The notes under the pieces were generated by a model. It was not told where the DNA came from. It saw only the letters and a program-made list of their open reading frames with translations, and did not search any database. Position numbers and translations under genes: made by a program. Source: Narthecium ossifragum (Eukaryota > Streptophyta > Magnoliopsida > Dioscoreales > Nartheciaceae). From it: 64,000 bases of DNA. Below are positions 43,304 through 53,644 of the stretch, in pieces (the first letter of the stretch is position 1; each line of letters starts with the position of its first letter). The stretch is from the NCBI GenBank assembly GCA_963920575.1, contig OY986966.1, forward strand, positions 9,278,048 to 9,342,047. Reading direction: 5' to 3'.

Positions 43304-43836
43304 CCACCTAAATTAGCATGGGGGGCAATTAAGTAATTCTACTTGCCCGGGTAGCGTTTAAACTATGGTTAGGTTAGATATGTGGACGGTGGTGGACGGA
43401 GGGCTAGGTTTATGGATTGTTCAAAATTTCAAGGGTATTTTAGTAAGCCAGAAAAATATAGGAATATTTATGATATTTAGAAACTTTTGAAGGATAAATA
43501 TGTTAAAAGCCCAATTAACTATGATTGAGGAGATATTTGAATTTAATTCAAACGATGAATATTCAAGGTGTGAATTGATATATACTTACATCAATGATCA
43601 GTTATAAAGATTCCGATGGTGGATGTTGACTTAGACCAAGGTTTGTTCTCTTGATTAAATCCATTTCTTCAATTTAGATTATTTCTCATTTGTTTTCGTT
43701 ATATTCAAAAACCATCTTTGTTCACATAGCACAAAACTTAGGCTAAATACTCCTTGTCGGATCGACTCGTACTCGCACTACTACATTTATTTTAATAGTA
43801 TTGGTTTTATTTTTGGTTGCTTGCGACAGCACATCA

Positions 43837-43956
43837 AATTTCAGTCCGAAATTTTTCAGTTTTAATTATGGGAAAGAATATCCTTAAAAATGCCTCTTGA
43901 AGTTGGTCCCAAGTTGTGATTGAGCGTGGAGGTAAACATCGAAGCCAGTGTTTATG
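43837..43956 (-). pseudogene. gag fragment of the Tat element
   Basis: Minus strand: HWLRCLPPRSITTWDQLQEA then FLRIFFP..K, the strongly conserved Retrotrans_gag motif of plant Ty3/gypsy (W...L.P.SI.TW..L...FL..FFP). Cut on both sides: family A copy 3 on the left, an LTR end on the right. Confidence 0.85.
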
Positions 43957-44680
43957 TCGCGCCCTGACCCAGAAAACCCATCCAGACCAGAACGTGAGGG
44001 GAAACCTAAGCTATTTACATCGAAGCTGACGTGTTACAACACAAAGCGGAATTAATTTAAACTTAAAGACTTCCAATGGCATGATGATAAAACTAAATAT
44101 TACATTGCGTAATTAAACTCAATTAAAAGAGGGAACAAGATTACATATATTAAACATGAAGTACATCATCCTCAAAGGTAACTATAAACAAAAAGCTGCC
44201 TAAATGTACATTTGTCCCTCTGAGACCTCAAACGCCTCTAGAAGTCGACGCGCCGCCAAGACCTGATCCAGCTAGAACCACTGAGGAAAAAGAGTTGACG
44301 CCTGCACCTGCAAACGTAGCCCGGGTAGGAGTGAGCAATAAGCTCAGTAAGGTTCTACTCTACGGCACACAAAAGGAAAGGGAACTACAAAGTCTCGGGA
44401 CTCCATCTCATCTCTTGGGGAAACTCATGTCACATCCACCGCCTACCCCAAGGCACGCGCTCTATGACCTCCACTGTCAACAGTCGTCCCTCTCTCTACA
44501 ACCAAGCGCTCCAGCGCTGAAACAACAAGGGATAGGACACAGGGTGGCACATAACTTACCCTAACACAGATACTGAGACTGAGACTGGAATCCTGGGCAA
44601 CTTCTACACCTCAATCAGAATAATCATAGCGAGCTAGACACCATCCTCAAGAATACAAAGATTCAACAATACAATCGCCC
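43957..44680 (-). mobile_element. Truncated minus-strand LTR, TGTGAGGACC clade, 3' part
   Basis: TGTCGCGCCCTGACCCAG is the inverted 3' end of this clade (GGGTCAGGGCGCGACA). The region is collinear with 12819-13615 of the LTR at 12819. It stops at ACAATCGCCCC (44680). Confidence 0.78.
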
Positions 44681-45157
44681 CTTGAAAACATAACTCCCCA
44701 AATTTAAAGTTCTGACATAATTATATAATCCCCTGAAACTATAGGGATCATTTTAGAACCCGTAGGTTTGTTTCATGCAAATATGTAGACAAAATTGTTA
44801 AACCATCTCTGGCAATAATGTGCTAAGTCGATGTATTTTTATACTTTTGTCTTAATGGTCAAGGAAGCTTATTCAGTCCACAACTTATTTATGTATTTGT
44901 ACTCGCTCAGTGATTCTATATACACCACAACTTTTACTAAATACACCATAGTTTATAATATATAAAAAAAATTAATACCCATAATGTCCCCAAAGGAAAT
45001 TTTTTAAATGCCCCTATTATGATCTAGTCAAACTTCTTACTCTTCTCTTGTTTTTCTCTCCCTACACCACATTATCTACTCTTAGACCTTCACCTTCCCT
45101 TTCAAACTAAGGCCAGCTCCACCTTCAAGTCTCCTCTCCTTGTTGCTGGAGAAGCCA
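44681..45157. other. Unassigned stretch with a possible MULE end
   Basis: Begins TTGAAAACATAACTCCCCAAATTTAAAG and has ATCCCCTGAAACTATAGGGATCATTTTAG, resembling the terminal regions of the gene-carrying MULEs in style only. No gene seen. Confidence 0.35.
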
Positions 45158-45166
45158 GATTGCAAC

Positions 45167-45377
45167 GAATCATGGTTGGGTCATACCATCGTCTCCATAC
45201 TACCATCATACCAGCAGATGAGATCTAAACATATCTCATCCAATGGTTGAGATCATTATTATCAGAATCCAAGTCAGCATTTTATTAAAGATCTTGACCG
45301 TTAGATGAGATCTAAACAGATCTCATTCGTTGGTATGATGGTAGCATGGAAACAACGATATGACCCAAACATGACTC
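45167..45377. mobile_element. Mutator-type MITE, 211 bp
   Basis: Inverted repeats of about 85 bp cover most of the element: left GAATCATGGTTGGGTCATAC, right (inverted) GAGTCATGTTTGGGTCATAT, both continuing ACCATCATACCA and GAGATCTAA(A). Flanked by GATTGCAAC at 45158-45166 and 45378-45386, a perfect 9-bp TSD. Confidence 0.92.
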
Positions 45378-45433
45378 GATTGCAACCACTAGGCCCTTAT
45401 TCATCTCCTTCTAACTTTTTCATATCTCACCTC

Positions 45434-46510
45434 TGTAGGTTCAAGAGGGGAGGGGGGGTGAATTGAACTATTTTGTGGAAATATAATAGATGAAAACCTA
45501 AATAGAATGCTAGAAAACTAGTATGCTTGTTTAGATATGAAAGCAATAAATAAAGCAAGTAATGAAGAATAAGAGAGAGAGTTAGGAGACTTACACAAGA
45601 TTTTATTGTGGTTCGGCAAACCTTGCCTACGTCCACTTCTCTCAAGGGCCTCCTTGAGGTTCCACTACTTGCAAGACCTCTTACAAATTGTCCAACAAGC
45701 TTCCAGGTGCTTGGCAACCTATCCACCAAGTTTATGGATGCTTGGCAACCTTACAATCTCTCCAATCTCTCCAATCTCTCTTGGATATCTCTCACAAAAT
45801 CTACTTCACACTTGAAGTAGTTTTACAAAGATTTAGCTCACAAATAAAAAGAATAAACTTGCTAGAATATTATTACAATAATCCCTTAGCTTCCCCTAAG
45901 TCCTTGACAAGTTTCCTGCATAATCTCTTTTATAGCTAAGCTTCAAAACCCTCCAAATAGCCTTCCAATAGTTATTTTCTGTTTCTGTAACGGCTCTTTA
46001 ACGGCTATTTTCGTGACTAACGGTCGACCATCACATCGTCCATCACATCGACCGTCGCATCGTCCGTCACATCGACCGTCGCGTTCTTCTTGAGCCGCGG
46101 TCGATCCACGCATCGACTTTCAGGCTTCATGGTCGACCGTCACATCGTTCGTGAGGCTCTGTGAGGAAAAACACTTCCCATGGTCGATGCCTCGTTCGAC
46201 CGTCGCTTCTCCTCATAAGATCACATAGGCCACGGTCGATCGGTCCATCGACAGTCACATCGACCGTCGGCCCGTCGGCCTAAAGCCCATAAATAACCTC
46301 CGCGGTCGATCCACCATCGCCCACCATTCTCCACGGTCGACCTCTTCATAGCCCACGGTCGATCCCAGGGTCAACCGTCACATCGTCCGGAAACACTAAC
46401 ATTTCTCAAATATGAAAGTTAAAGCATGTTTCCAACATATATTCTATCACATATATATTTTATCATTTAAAAATATATTGGCATCATCAAAACACCATTA
46501 GGACTAACAA
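45434..46510 (-). mobile_element. Copia solo LTR (family B), 1.08 kb
   Basis: Minus orientation: starts TGTTAGTCCTAATGGTGTTT and ends CCCTCTTGAACCTACA. Flanks ACCTC (left) and ACATC (right) agree at 4 of 5 bases. Its U3 carries many GGTCGACC/ATCGACCGTC motifs (46020-46390). The R-U5 part matches the Copia fragment at 23654-24106 (AGGTCTTGCAAGTAGTGGAACCTCAAGGAGG-like order). Confidence 0.78.
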
Positions 46511-46846
46511 CATCCTCCTCTTTCAAAAATCTCGTCTCCTCCCACATAAGTCGCCATCGGATCGATAATGAACAAGTAAATGATAGTTTGGAACCAGAAA
46601 GTTTGATAATACAAAACAAGAAAATGTATTAATTTGAGATTTTTTAATCTCATCTTAAAAGTTCATGTCGTTGGGTCGTGTCTCGTTCGGCCTTACCATA
46701 TTGAACATGTAGTTCTAGGATCGTGTTCGGCTTCATATACCCGAACACATTGTTTGCCATACGAATAATAAAAATGGGGATTAGGATGCAGCACCATAAA
46801 ATGAACCTATCCCCTTAAGAAAACACTACTCATAAGATTTGGGACC
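46511..46846. other. Unassigned AT-rich stretch
   Basis: Contains two related phrases with GTTCGGC and GAACA (46690-46755). No gene or clear transposon end recognised. Confidence 0.4.
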
Positions 46847-47740
46847 TTAACACCATTTTAAGACACAAAAGACTGATATACCCTTCTCTCCCCTAATCTC
46901 ACCACATCGTCCCCCTTTAACCTCACATCCACCCCTCAACACCACTCTGGCAACCACCACCCCCACCCCCTTCATCCCTCCTCTAGCCCCCCCCCCCCCC
47001 CCTCTCCTCCTTCCTCCTCTATACCGGACAACCACCACGGCCTCGCCGGGCTCCAACCCTCGTCGGAACCTGCGTCATCCCCCGCTCCTCTCCTCCTTCA
47101 TCCTTTAGACCCCACAACCACTGTGGCCTTGTCGGGATCATCCCAGGGCTCCAACCCTCGTAGGAACCGGCGCCGCCCCCTGCTCAGCACCACCAAACTC
47201 AAAGTCTCCAACACCATCCACCATCAGATCCAAGGACCCCTCACCACCACAACCCTCCTCCGTCCATTCTCCGACCATATCTGGAGACCAAGCACCGCCG
47301 TCCTCTCCTACCTCGCGGTTCGTCTCCTCCACGAGCTCCAACGCCACCTCCTCTCAACTACGTCACCTCTGGCCTTCCTAGTTCCATCCGGCCACCTCGT
47401 CAACTGGCAACCCTTCCCCAACCGTTCCTAGGTGGCATTCGCCGGCCACCACTCTCCTCTGCTTGCAACCGCCATCATCCCCGACAAGCAGCACACGATC
47501 GAGCTGGTTCAACCAAGTCAGGTGCTCCGGATCCGATTTGATCTTATCTGATTTGATTTGGTCTGGTCTCAATCAATCCAATCAGATTCAGCCTCAATCA
47601 ATGGACTTGATCAGATTCCTCTCTAGTCTGATCCGGTTCAATCCAGATTGATCCATGCCTCAGCCCAGCAGATTGCAGTCCAGATTAAGCCAGCAGCCCA
47701 TATTTGAGCCGGATTCTAGCCAGTTCGAGCCGAGACCTAT
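46847..47740. other. GC-rich, gene-like but unrecognised segment
   Basis: C-rich DNA with a run of 16 C (46987-47002). A diverged tandem unit of about 96 bp carries GGCTCCAACCCTCGT.GGAACC at about 47048 and 47144. Open frames on both strands are Pro/Ser/Arg-rich with no known motif. Could be captured 5' exon DNA. Confidence 0.4.
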
Positions 47741-47764
47741 TATGACCTAAATTGAGCTAGACCA

Positions 47765-47975
47765 ATATAGGAAAATTAAAGAGGGAAAATTAAAAAGAGA
47801 ACATTAAAGAGAGAAAAATAAAAAGAGAAAATCATCTTATTTTTAATTAAAAAAAAAGAAAATCATCCAAAGAGAAAAATAAAAAGAAAAAAAATTAAAA
47901 AAATCATATTATTTTTGATTAAAAAGTGAAAATCAAAGAGAGAAATTTCAAGAGAGAAATGAAAACAGAATATAT
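47765..47975. repeat. Purine-rich low-complexity (AAAGAGAGAAAAT type)
   Basis: Irregular repeats of AAAGAG(A)GAAAAATAAAAAGAG. No gene. Confidence 0.8.
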
Positions 47976-48103
47976 TTTGCTACTGGTGAACAATTCCTCA
48001 GATCCCTAAGATCCCTCTTATGCCGGTTTTAACATCTAGCGATCAAATTCACTGTCACTTTTCTCTTTCATTTTTCTCTTTTCTCTTTACTTTTTCCTCC
48101 TTC

Positions 48104-48417
48104 GATCCCCCGTCTCCGCCGCCATTCTCGTCGATCAGCCACTAGAATCATTCCCTAATGTCCCTACTATCCCTCCTATACTACTCTTGACCGACAACGA
48201 GCTCCCAACTTCACTTTTCTCTTTTTCATTTTTTCTTTTCTCTTTTATCTTTTCTCTTTCGATCCCCTGTCTCCGCCGTCATTCTCGTCGATCAGCCACC
48301 AGAATCATTCCCTGTTATCCCTACTATCCCTCCTATATTGGTCTTAACCGACGACGAGCTCCCAACTTCACTTTTCTCTTTTTAATTTTTCTCTTTTCTC
48401 TTTTCTCTTTTCTCTTT
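48104..48417. repeat. 157-bp direct repeat, two copies
   Basis: GATCCCC.GTCTCCGCCG.CATTCTCGTCGATCAGCCAC.AGAATCATTCCCT..T.TCCCTACTATCCCTCCTAT, then GAGCTCCCAACTTCACTTTTCTC, starts at 48104 and again at 48261. Followed by TTTTCTC tandem repeats to 48478. Confidence 0.85.
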
Positions 48418-48478
48418 TCTCTTTTCTCTTTTCACTTTTCTCTTTTCATTTTTCTCTTTTCTCTTTTCTCTTTTCTCC
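48418..48478. repeat. TTTTCTC tandem repeat
   Basis: About eight head-to-tail copies of TTTTCTC(T). The long Lys/Glu/Arg-rich minus-strand frame here comes from this composition. Confidence 0.85.
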
Positions 48479-48729
48479 ACTGCGGTGGTGACTGCTGGAA
48501 CTATGAGTTGGTGGCTGCAAGGAGTAAGAGGGGAGGATAGAGAGAAAGGGAGGGAGGGAGGGAGGGAGTGTGTGGCTCCTCCATCTTCTCCGAGATCCTC
48601 CGCCCCCCTTTGGTTCTCGTACTCCCCGACGTCTCCTCTTCCGACAACCGCCGACGATGCCCCGACGCCCAAGATCCGCCCGAGCTCCTCAATCCTCTCG
48701 GATCCGCCGCCACTACCCTCCCAGAACAA

Positions 48730-48732
<3 letters not shown>

Positions 48733-48770
<38 letters not shown>
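48733..48770. repeat. (TC)19 microsatellite
   Basis: Nineteen TC units in a row, within GC-rich unrecognised DNA (48540-49215) whose overlapping open frames share no known motif. Confidence 0.95.
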
Positions 48771-48775
<5 letters not shown>

Positions 48776-49694
48776 ATCTGTGCCACCCTTGATCCATGGC
48801 AAGGCTTTCCCAACTCGGCACCACCTTCCTCCCCCCTCCTCCCGCGCCGACATGGATGTCGAGACTTTCTATGACGGGTACCTCGCAGCCATCGTGGTCC
48901 CCGAGGGCTCCGTCACCCCCCGTCAGCTCCGCCATCGCGCTCCTCGTTGAGTCCGAGGACGAGATCGCCCTCGCCAGGTCCCAGGCCTCTTCCTCCTCCT
49001 TCGCACCACCATCCTCCTCCCCTCCTCCCCCGTCTAAAACAGTGGCTTCTAACACTCCTAAGACCCTAGTCCCACCTCCCCCGCCTACTTCTAAGCCATC
49101 TCCAACAATTGCTTCGTTGGCACACCCGACGTCGGAGGGAAGCCTTTTCCGACCATTGTTAAGGAAGAAGCATAAAAAACAAGCTATTTACAAACTCCAT
49201 TCCACCAATAGATGAATAAAGCCAACATTTTATTGCAAGGCCCTTGATGAAGTAACCCATAGAAACCTGTTAATTGCAGAACTTCAGCTATTACGTATAG
49301 AGTGTTGAACTTCTACTGGTAACAAGAAATTAACAACCAAATTACACAAGATAATTGAGCTACTACCCCAACGTGAAAGTAGAAAGTTGTGAGCCGTGGA
49401 GTGTAACAAGTCCCTTGGCTATATAGTCAGAGAATAGGTCTTAGAAGAACACTAGGTATAGTGACATAGCCGTGATAAAAATGGCATGAATACCGGACAA
49501 TCCCCTGCCAAAATGTTTCATATATACAGAAATGAGAAAACATTTTTAGAAAAGATAGGTAGAAATCATGGCCATGGAAAGTCAGTCACGTCTAACTAGT
49601 TATCATTCTATTCATTGGATATTCGTAAAAGAAGGCTTTCCCTTGAAGTAAAAGAACTGATCATCTGAGTGAAATAATACGCCTCAGGAAAACC
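48771..49694. other. Unrecognised segment left of the Copia element
   Basis: 48790-49215 is GC-rich with overlapping Pro/Ser frames (one includes MDVETFYDGYLAAIVVPEG). 49216-49694 is AT-rich. I recognise no protein. 49690-49694 is the left TSD (AAACC) of the Copia element. Confidence 0.4.
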
Positions 49695-50231
49695 TGTAAA
49701 CACTCTATGTGCACACCAATACTCACTAAGGCATTCAATCAAACACCTTAAGAGCAACAATCCAAGGACCTTGTTCTTGATGGATAAATCAACTAGGGAG
49801 ACCCACAACCTACAATAGATGAATACTAACAAGCAATCACACACAAGAAAAGAAGATTTACGTGGTTCACCCAAGTTGGGCTACATCCACGGATTGAGCG
49901 GAGCTCGGTGGGTCTTCACTATGATGAGGCAAAAGAAATGAGGGAATATACCACTTCACACTTCTCTTCCAACCATACAAGACTCCACCACACCCCTATC
50001 TCAATCTCCTAAGCTCTCTCCAAAAGCTAGGTCTCCCACCTCAACCTCTCTCTCTCACTCCTTTTTATCTCAAAAGAGATGATGAGAATATTGACCTCTC
50101 TTCTTTCTTTCTTATTTTTTCTTCTCTCTAGAGTGCCCTTATAACATGGGCTACAAGTAACTCAAATAAAACCAAACCCGACCCGATAAGAGAACCAAAC
50201 CCGGTATGGTTAAGTTGAGCCAACACCAACA
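49695..50231 (-). repeat. 3' LTR of the Copia element
   Basis: Minus orientation TGTTGGTGTTGGCTCAACTT ... GAGTGTTTACA. Same length as the 5' LTR. Confidence 0.96.
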
Positions 50232-50242
50232 ATCTCCACCTT
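50232..50242 (-). promoter_or_regulatory. Polypurine tract of the Copia element
   Basis: AAGGTGGAGAT directly upstream (minus strand) of the 3' LTR, the usual Copia plus-strand primer. Confidence 0.85.
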
Positions 50243-50341
50243 GGCGAGATCTTCACCATCGCTCCCGGAAATTGAAAACCTCCACATTGGTGAGTATGAA
50301 CTCACCTCAACGCACCTCTAGTGGTGAGGTGTCTCACATAG

Positions 50342-51922
50342 CTAGCAAGCCGTGAGATTGAGCAAGTTCAAGCAACGCTCAAACTTCTCCTTGGTAACCG
50401 GCTTTGTAAGAAAATCGGATGCATTTTCATCCGTGTGAACCTTCTTCACAACAACTTCTCCGGAATTAATCCAATCTCGTATCCTATGATACCTTACCTC
50501 AATATGCTTTGTCCTTCCATGAAATACTTGATTCTTAGCAAGACAAAGGGCGCTTTGACTATCACATTGCACCATTATTGAGTTGTGCTTCAAACCCATT
50601 TCACAAGCAAGTCCCAACAACCAAACGGCCTCTTTGGAAGCTTCCATCAATGCCATATACTCCGCTTCGGTAGTGGATAATGCACTCACGGATTGTAGCA
50701 TAGATCTCCAACTAATTGGTCCACCACTACATGTAAACACATAACCGGTTGTTGACCGACGCTTGTCCAAGTCTCCCGCATAATCGGAATCCACAAAGCC
50801 TTCGATGCACGTCGCTTCATGTTTTCTTTCAAACATAATGCCCAACTTTCTTGTACCTTTCAAATACCTAAAGACCCACTTGACGGCTTGCCAATGTTCT
50901 TTACCCGGATTTGACATGTACTTTGACACCACACTTAGTGCTTGAGCAAGATCCGGCCTTGAGCACACCATAGCATACATTAGACACCCGACGGCACTAG
51001 CATATGGAATCTTCTCCATTTCTTTGAGCTCGGCTTCGGAAGATGGACATTGCTTTGCATTCAAAATAAAATGTGAAGCTAATGGAGTAGATACGGGTTT
51101 AGCATCAACCATATTGAACCTTTCAAGAACTTTGTTGATGTATCTTCCTTGAGAAAGCCACAACCTCCCCATTTCCCGATTTCTATTAATCTCCATTCCA
51201 AGGATTTTCTTGGCGGCACCAAGATCCTTCATGTCAAACTCTCTACTCAACAACCCTTTGAGTTCTTTGATCTTTGACATGTCCCGACATGCAATGAGCA
51301 TGTCATCCACATAGAGCATCAACAATATAATATTACCATCATCAAATATATGAGAGTAGACACAACAATCATACTCACCTCTCTTGTAGCCAATTTGGAT
51401 CATGAATGAATCAAAACGTTTGTACCATTGCCGTGGTGATTGCTTGAGCCCATAAATTGACTTCTTCAATCTACACACTAGGTCTTCTTTATCTACTTCC
51501 ACAAATCCCTCCGGCTGTGCCATGTAGATCTCATTTTCCAATTCACCATGGAGAAATGCCGTTTTGACATCCATTTGTTCCAATTCCAAATCATGGTGTG
51601 CCACAAGAGATAACATCATTCGAATAGAAGTATGCTTGACCACCTGAGAAAAGATTTCATCATAATCTATGCCTTCCTTTTGTGAGAACCCCTTTGCAAC
51701 TAACCTTGCCTTGTATGTAGAAGCCTCCTCATGCATACCTTCTTTCTTCCGATAAACCCACTTGGAGCCGATGATCTTCCGGTCCTTAGGTTTAGGAACT
51801 AACTCCCAAACGGAGTTCTTATGAAATGATTCCATCTCACTTCCCATGGCACCTAACCATTCTTGTACTTCATTGCTTTGCATTGCTTCTTGAAAATTTG
51901 ATGGTTCTCCTTCACTCGCCAA
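50342..51922 (-). CDS. Copia reverse transcriptase and RNase H, open over 526 codons
   Basis: Contains the Copia RT block (GSKWVYRKKEG, YKARLVAKGFSQKEGIDYDE, MDVKTAFLHGELENEIYM, PEGF, IYGLKQSPRQWY), the active-site LYVDDMLIA, and the end block VGCLMYAMVCSRPDLA. RNase H shows VDSDYAGDLDKRRSTTGYVF, LSTTEAEYMAL and CDSQSALCLAKNQVFHGRTKHI with its acidic residues. No stop in this portion. It is the 3' part of a longer pol; upstream sequence is closed by TAA at 52025-52027, so the shown ATG at 51922 is not the natural start. Confidence 0.92.
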   Translation of the reverse strand: MASEGEPSNFQEAMQSNEVQEWLGAMGSEMESFHKNSVWELVPKPKDRKIIGSKWVYRKKEGMHEEASTYKARLVAKGFSQKEGIDYDEIFSQVVKHTSIRMMLSLVAHHDLELEQMDVKTAFLHGELENEIYMAQPEGFVEVDKEDLVCRLKKSIYGLKQSPRQWYKRFDSFMIQIGYKRGEYDCCVYSHIFDDGNIILLMLYVDDMLIACRDMSKIKELKGLLSREFDMKDLGAAKKILGMEINRNREMGRLWLSQGRYINKVLERFNMVDAKPVSTPLASHFILNAKQCPSSEAELKEMEKIPYASAVGCLMYAMVCSRPDLAQALSVVSKYMSNPGKEHWQAVKWVFRYLKGTRKLGIMFERKHEATCIEGFVDSDYAGDLDKRRSTTGYVFTCSGGPISWRSMLQSVSALSTTEAEYMALMEASKEAVWLLGLACEMGLKHNSIMVQCDSQSALCLAKNQVFHGRTKHIEVRYHRIRDWINSGEVVVKKVHTDENASDFLTKPVTKEKFERCLNLLNLTAC

Positions 51923-52027
51923 AAGAGCATAACATGCTTCATCATCCCATCCAAGCCGTTGAGGAGGCTTGATGACCCTTCTTTCGTGAGATTGTGCTAT
52001 GCTAGGTTCGGCATGAACCTCCTCCGG

Positions 52028-53143
52028 TTATTCCACCTCAACATCACCCGATGTCTCACCAACCTCAAGTTGACGGCTTGCATTTTCACCAACAATAGGA
52101 ACTTCGACAAGCTTCTCCGTAGGAACACAACCTTTCTTTTCACCATTTTTTACTTCGGCCATTGGCAAGGTCTTCTCATCAAATATGACATCTCTACTAA
52201 TAATCTTCTTGTTATTTACCGAATCCCACAATTTGTAGCCTTTCACTCCCTTTTCAAAGCCCATGAAAATACATTCTTGCGATTTTGGCTTCAATTTATT
52301 CCTCTCATCAAGAGGAATAAGAGCATAAGCTTTGCATCCGAAAACCTTGATATTTGAGTAATCGATGTCTTTCCCGGACCATACCTCTTCGGCACATTTG
52401 AAGTTCAAAACAATAGATGGTGATCGGTTAACCAAATAGCAAGCATGATTAACGGATTCCGCCCAATAACCTTCGGACAATCCCGTATGAACTCTCATGC
52501 ATCTCTCCCTCTCCATAAGGGTTCTATTCATTCTTTCGGTGGCGCCATTTTGTTGAGGATTCTTCTTCACGGTAAAGTGCCGAATAATGCCCTCATTCTT
52601 GCAAAACATTAAGAACCGCCCATCTCGATATTCCCCTCCATTGTCACTTCTCAAGTACTTGATCTTCCTTCCGGTTTGATTTTCCACCTCCGCCTTTCAT
52701 TCTTTGAACTTATCAAAGACCTCGGACTTCTCGCGCATGAAATAGACCCAAACCTTTCTTGAGTAATCATCTAAGAAAGTGACGAAGTAACGAGCTCCAC
52801 CATGAGATCGTGTCGGTGCCGGCCCCCAAACATCGGAGTGAATATAATCAAGAATTCCCTTTGCTCGGTTCTCTTTCGCCGCTATTTTGAATGAAACCTT
52901 GCTTTGCTTTCCCATCACACAAGACTTGCAAAAATCCAAATTACACTTGTTAACACCATGCAACAAACCTCTCTTGTGTAGCTCTAGCAATGCCCGCTCG
53001 CTCATATGGCCAAGCCTCAAATGCCATAGCCATATTGCATTTTCATCCACATTTGCATCCATGGAAATAGCCGCTCCACCCGAAATTGTGCTTCCCAAAA
53101 GTCTATATAAGTTGTTCGATAGCTTCTCTCCTCTCATCACCAC
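52028..53143 (-). pseudogene. Copia GAG-pre-integrase and integrase, two stops
   Basis: From 53143: LWHLRLGHMSERALLELHKR with HxxxH, FCKSCVMGKQ with CxxC, then LDYIHSDVWGP (first Asp), FVTFLDDYSRKVWVYFMREK. A TGA at 52694-52696 (FKE*KAEVE, Trp in the family) splits it. Then IKYLRSDNGGEY (second Asp) and PQQNGATERMNRTLME (Glu). A TAA ends this part at 52025. Catalytic residues are intact. Confidence 0.9.
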
Positions 53144-53178
53144 TAACGAACCTTTGGTGATCTTGATCTTCCCTCACA

Positions 53179-53604
53179 TTATGTGAAAGTGTACTTATTT
53201 GCATCAAGAGTACCCAACGAGATCAAATTCTTCTTGAGAGCCGGAACATGTCTCACATTTCCAAGAGATCTAATCAAGCCATCATTCATCTTGAGCTTTA
53301 TGGTCCCAATGACAACAACTCTACATGCCGCATCGTTCCCCATAAGGACTTCACCTCCACCTTTTTCTTCGTATGTGTCAAACCATTCCCTATTTGCACA
53401 CATATGAAAAGTACAACCGGAGTCAAGAATCCAAGAAGAAGATGAGAAATTACCCGAGGATACCGATAAAAGCTCTCCATGGCTCTTCGAAGCAATACCG
53501 GCCACATTTGAGCTCTCGGTCTTCTTTCCTTCTTTAATCTCCGCCTTTATCTTGAAGCAATTCTTCTTGAAACGGCCCTTCTTTCCACAATGAAAGCACT
53601 CCAC
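53179..53604 (-). pseudogene. Copia zinc knuckle and protease
   Basis: CFHCGKKGRFKKNC is a CCHC-like knuckle whose His has become lost in the usual C..C....H....C spacing (Arg where His is expected). SWILDSGCTFHMCANREWF is the Copia protease active site (DSG). Ends NLISLGTLDANKYTF, then a frameshift near 53165 leads to the integrase frame. Confidence 0.85.
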
Positions 53605-53644
53605 ATCTTTCTTTGACTTTGGCCTTGATTTTTATCTACTACGA

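Larger units (their letters stand above)
40024..43512. mobile_element. Nearly complete MULE with two convergent genes, 3.49 kb
   Basis: Inverted ends of about 115 bp: the left GGGCTTTTTACATATTTATC and the right, inverted, GGGCTTTTAACATATTTATC, both continuing TTCAAAAGTTTC.AAATATCATAA and GGCTTACTAAAATACC. A perfect 9-bp TSD AATTAACTA (40015-40023, 43513-43521) rejoins family A sequence seen intact in copies 1 and 2. The left gene (+) encodes a GRF zinc finger protein; the right gene (-) encodes a MURA-type transposase. They converge, like mudrA and mudrB of maize MuDR. Confidence 0.93.
38840..43836 (+). repeat. Family A LTR-like repeat, copy 3 (5'-truncated)
   Basis: Starts at GTTATGTGTTTTGAGAGATT, about 165 bp inside copy 1, and ends GCGACAGCACATCA. 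About 1.5 kb without the MULE at 40024-43512. It has four GATCGATC motifs, the GGTCGACCGTC cluster, TATAAATAGG near 39454, and lies between a gag-like piece and a gag fragment of the Tat element. Confidence 0.65.
31166..43956 (-). mobile_element. Decayed Tat-lineage Ty3/gypsy element, heavily interrupted
   Basis: Reading the minus strand from 43956 to 31166 gives gag, gag-like pieces, protease, RT end plus RNase H, a second (archaeal-type) RNase H and integrase. The second RNase H is the diagnostic of the Tat/Ogre group. Interruptions are family A copy 3 (38840-43836, with a MULE inside), a solo LTR (36432-38596) and a Pack-MULE (32094-33560). Its own LTRs were not recognised; neighbouring repeats truncate both ends. 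All genes are frameshifted. Confidence 0.75.

Noticed and set aside
48002..48478. Spaced direct repeats as a CRISPR array
   Set aside because: Only two 157-bp units without unique spacers, in a plant genome.
48382..49055. Overlapping 126-184-codon open frames on both strands
   Set aside because: They arise from TTTTCTC and TC repeats and GC-rich flanks; no recognised motif and several frames open at once.
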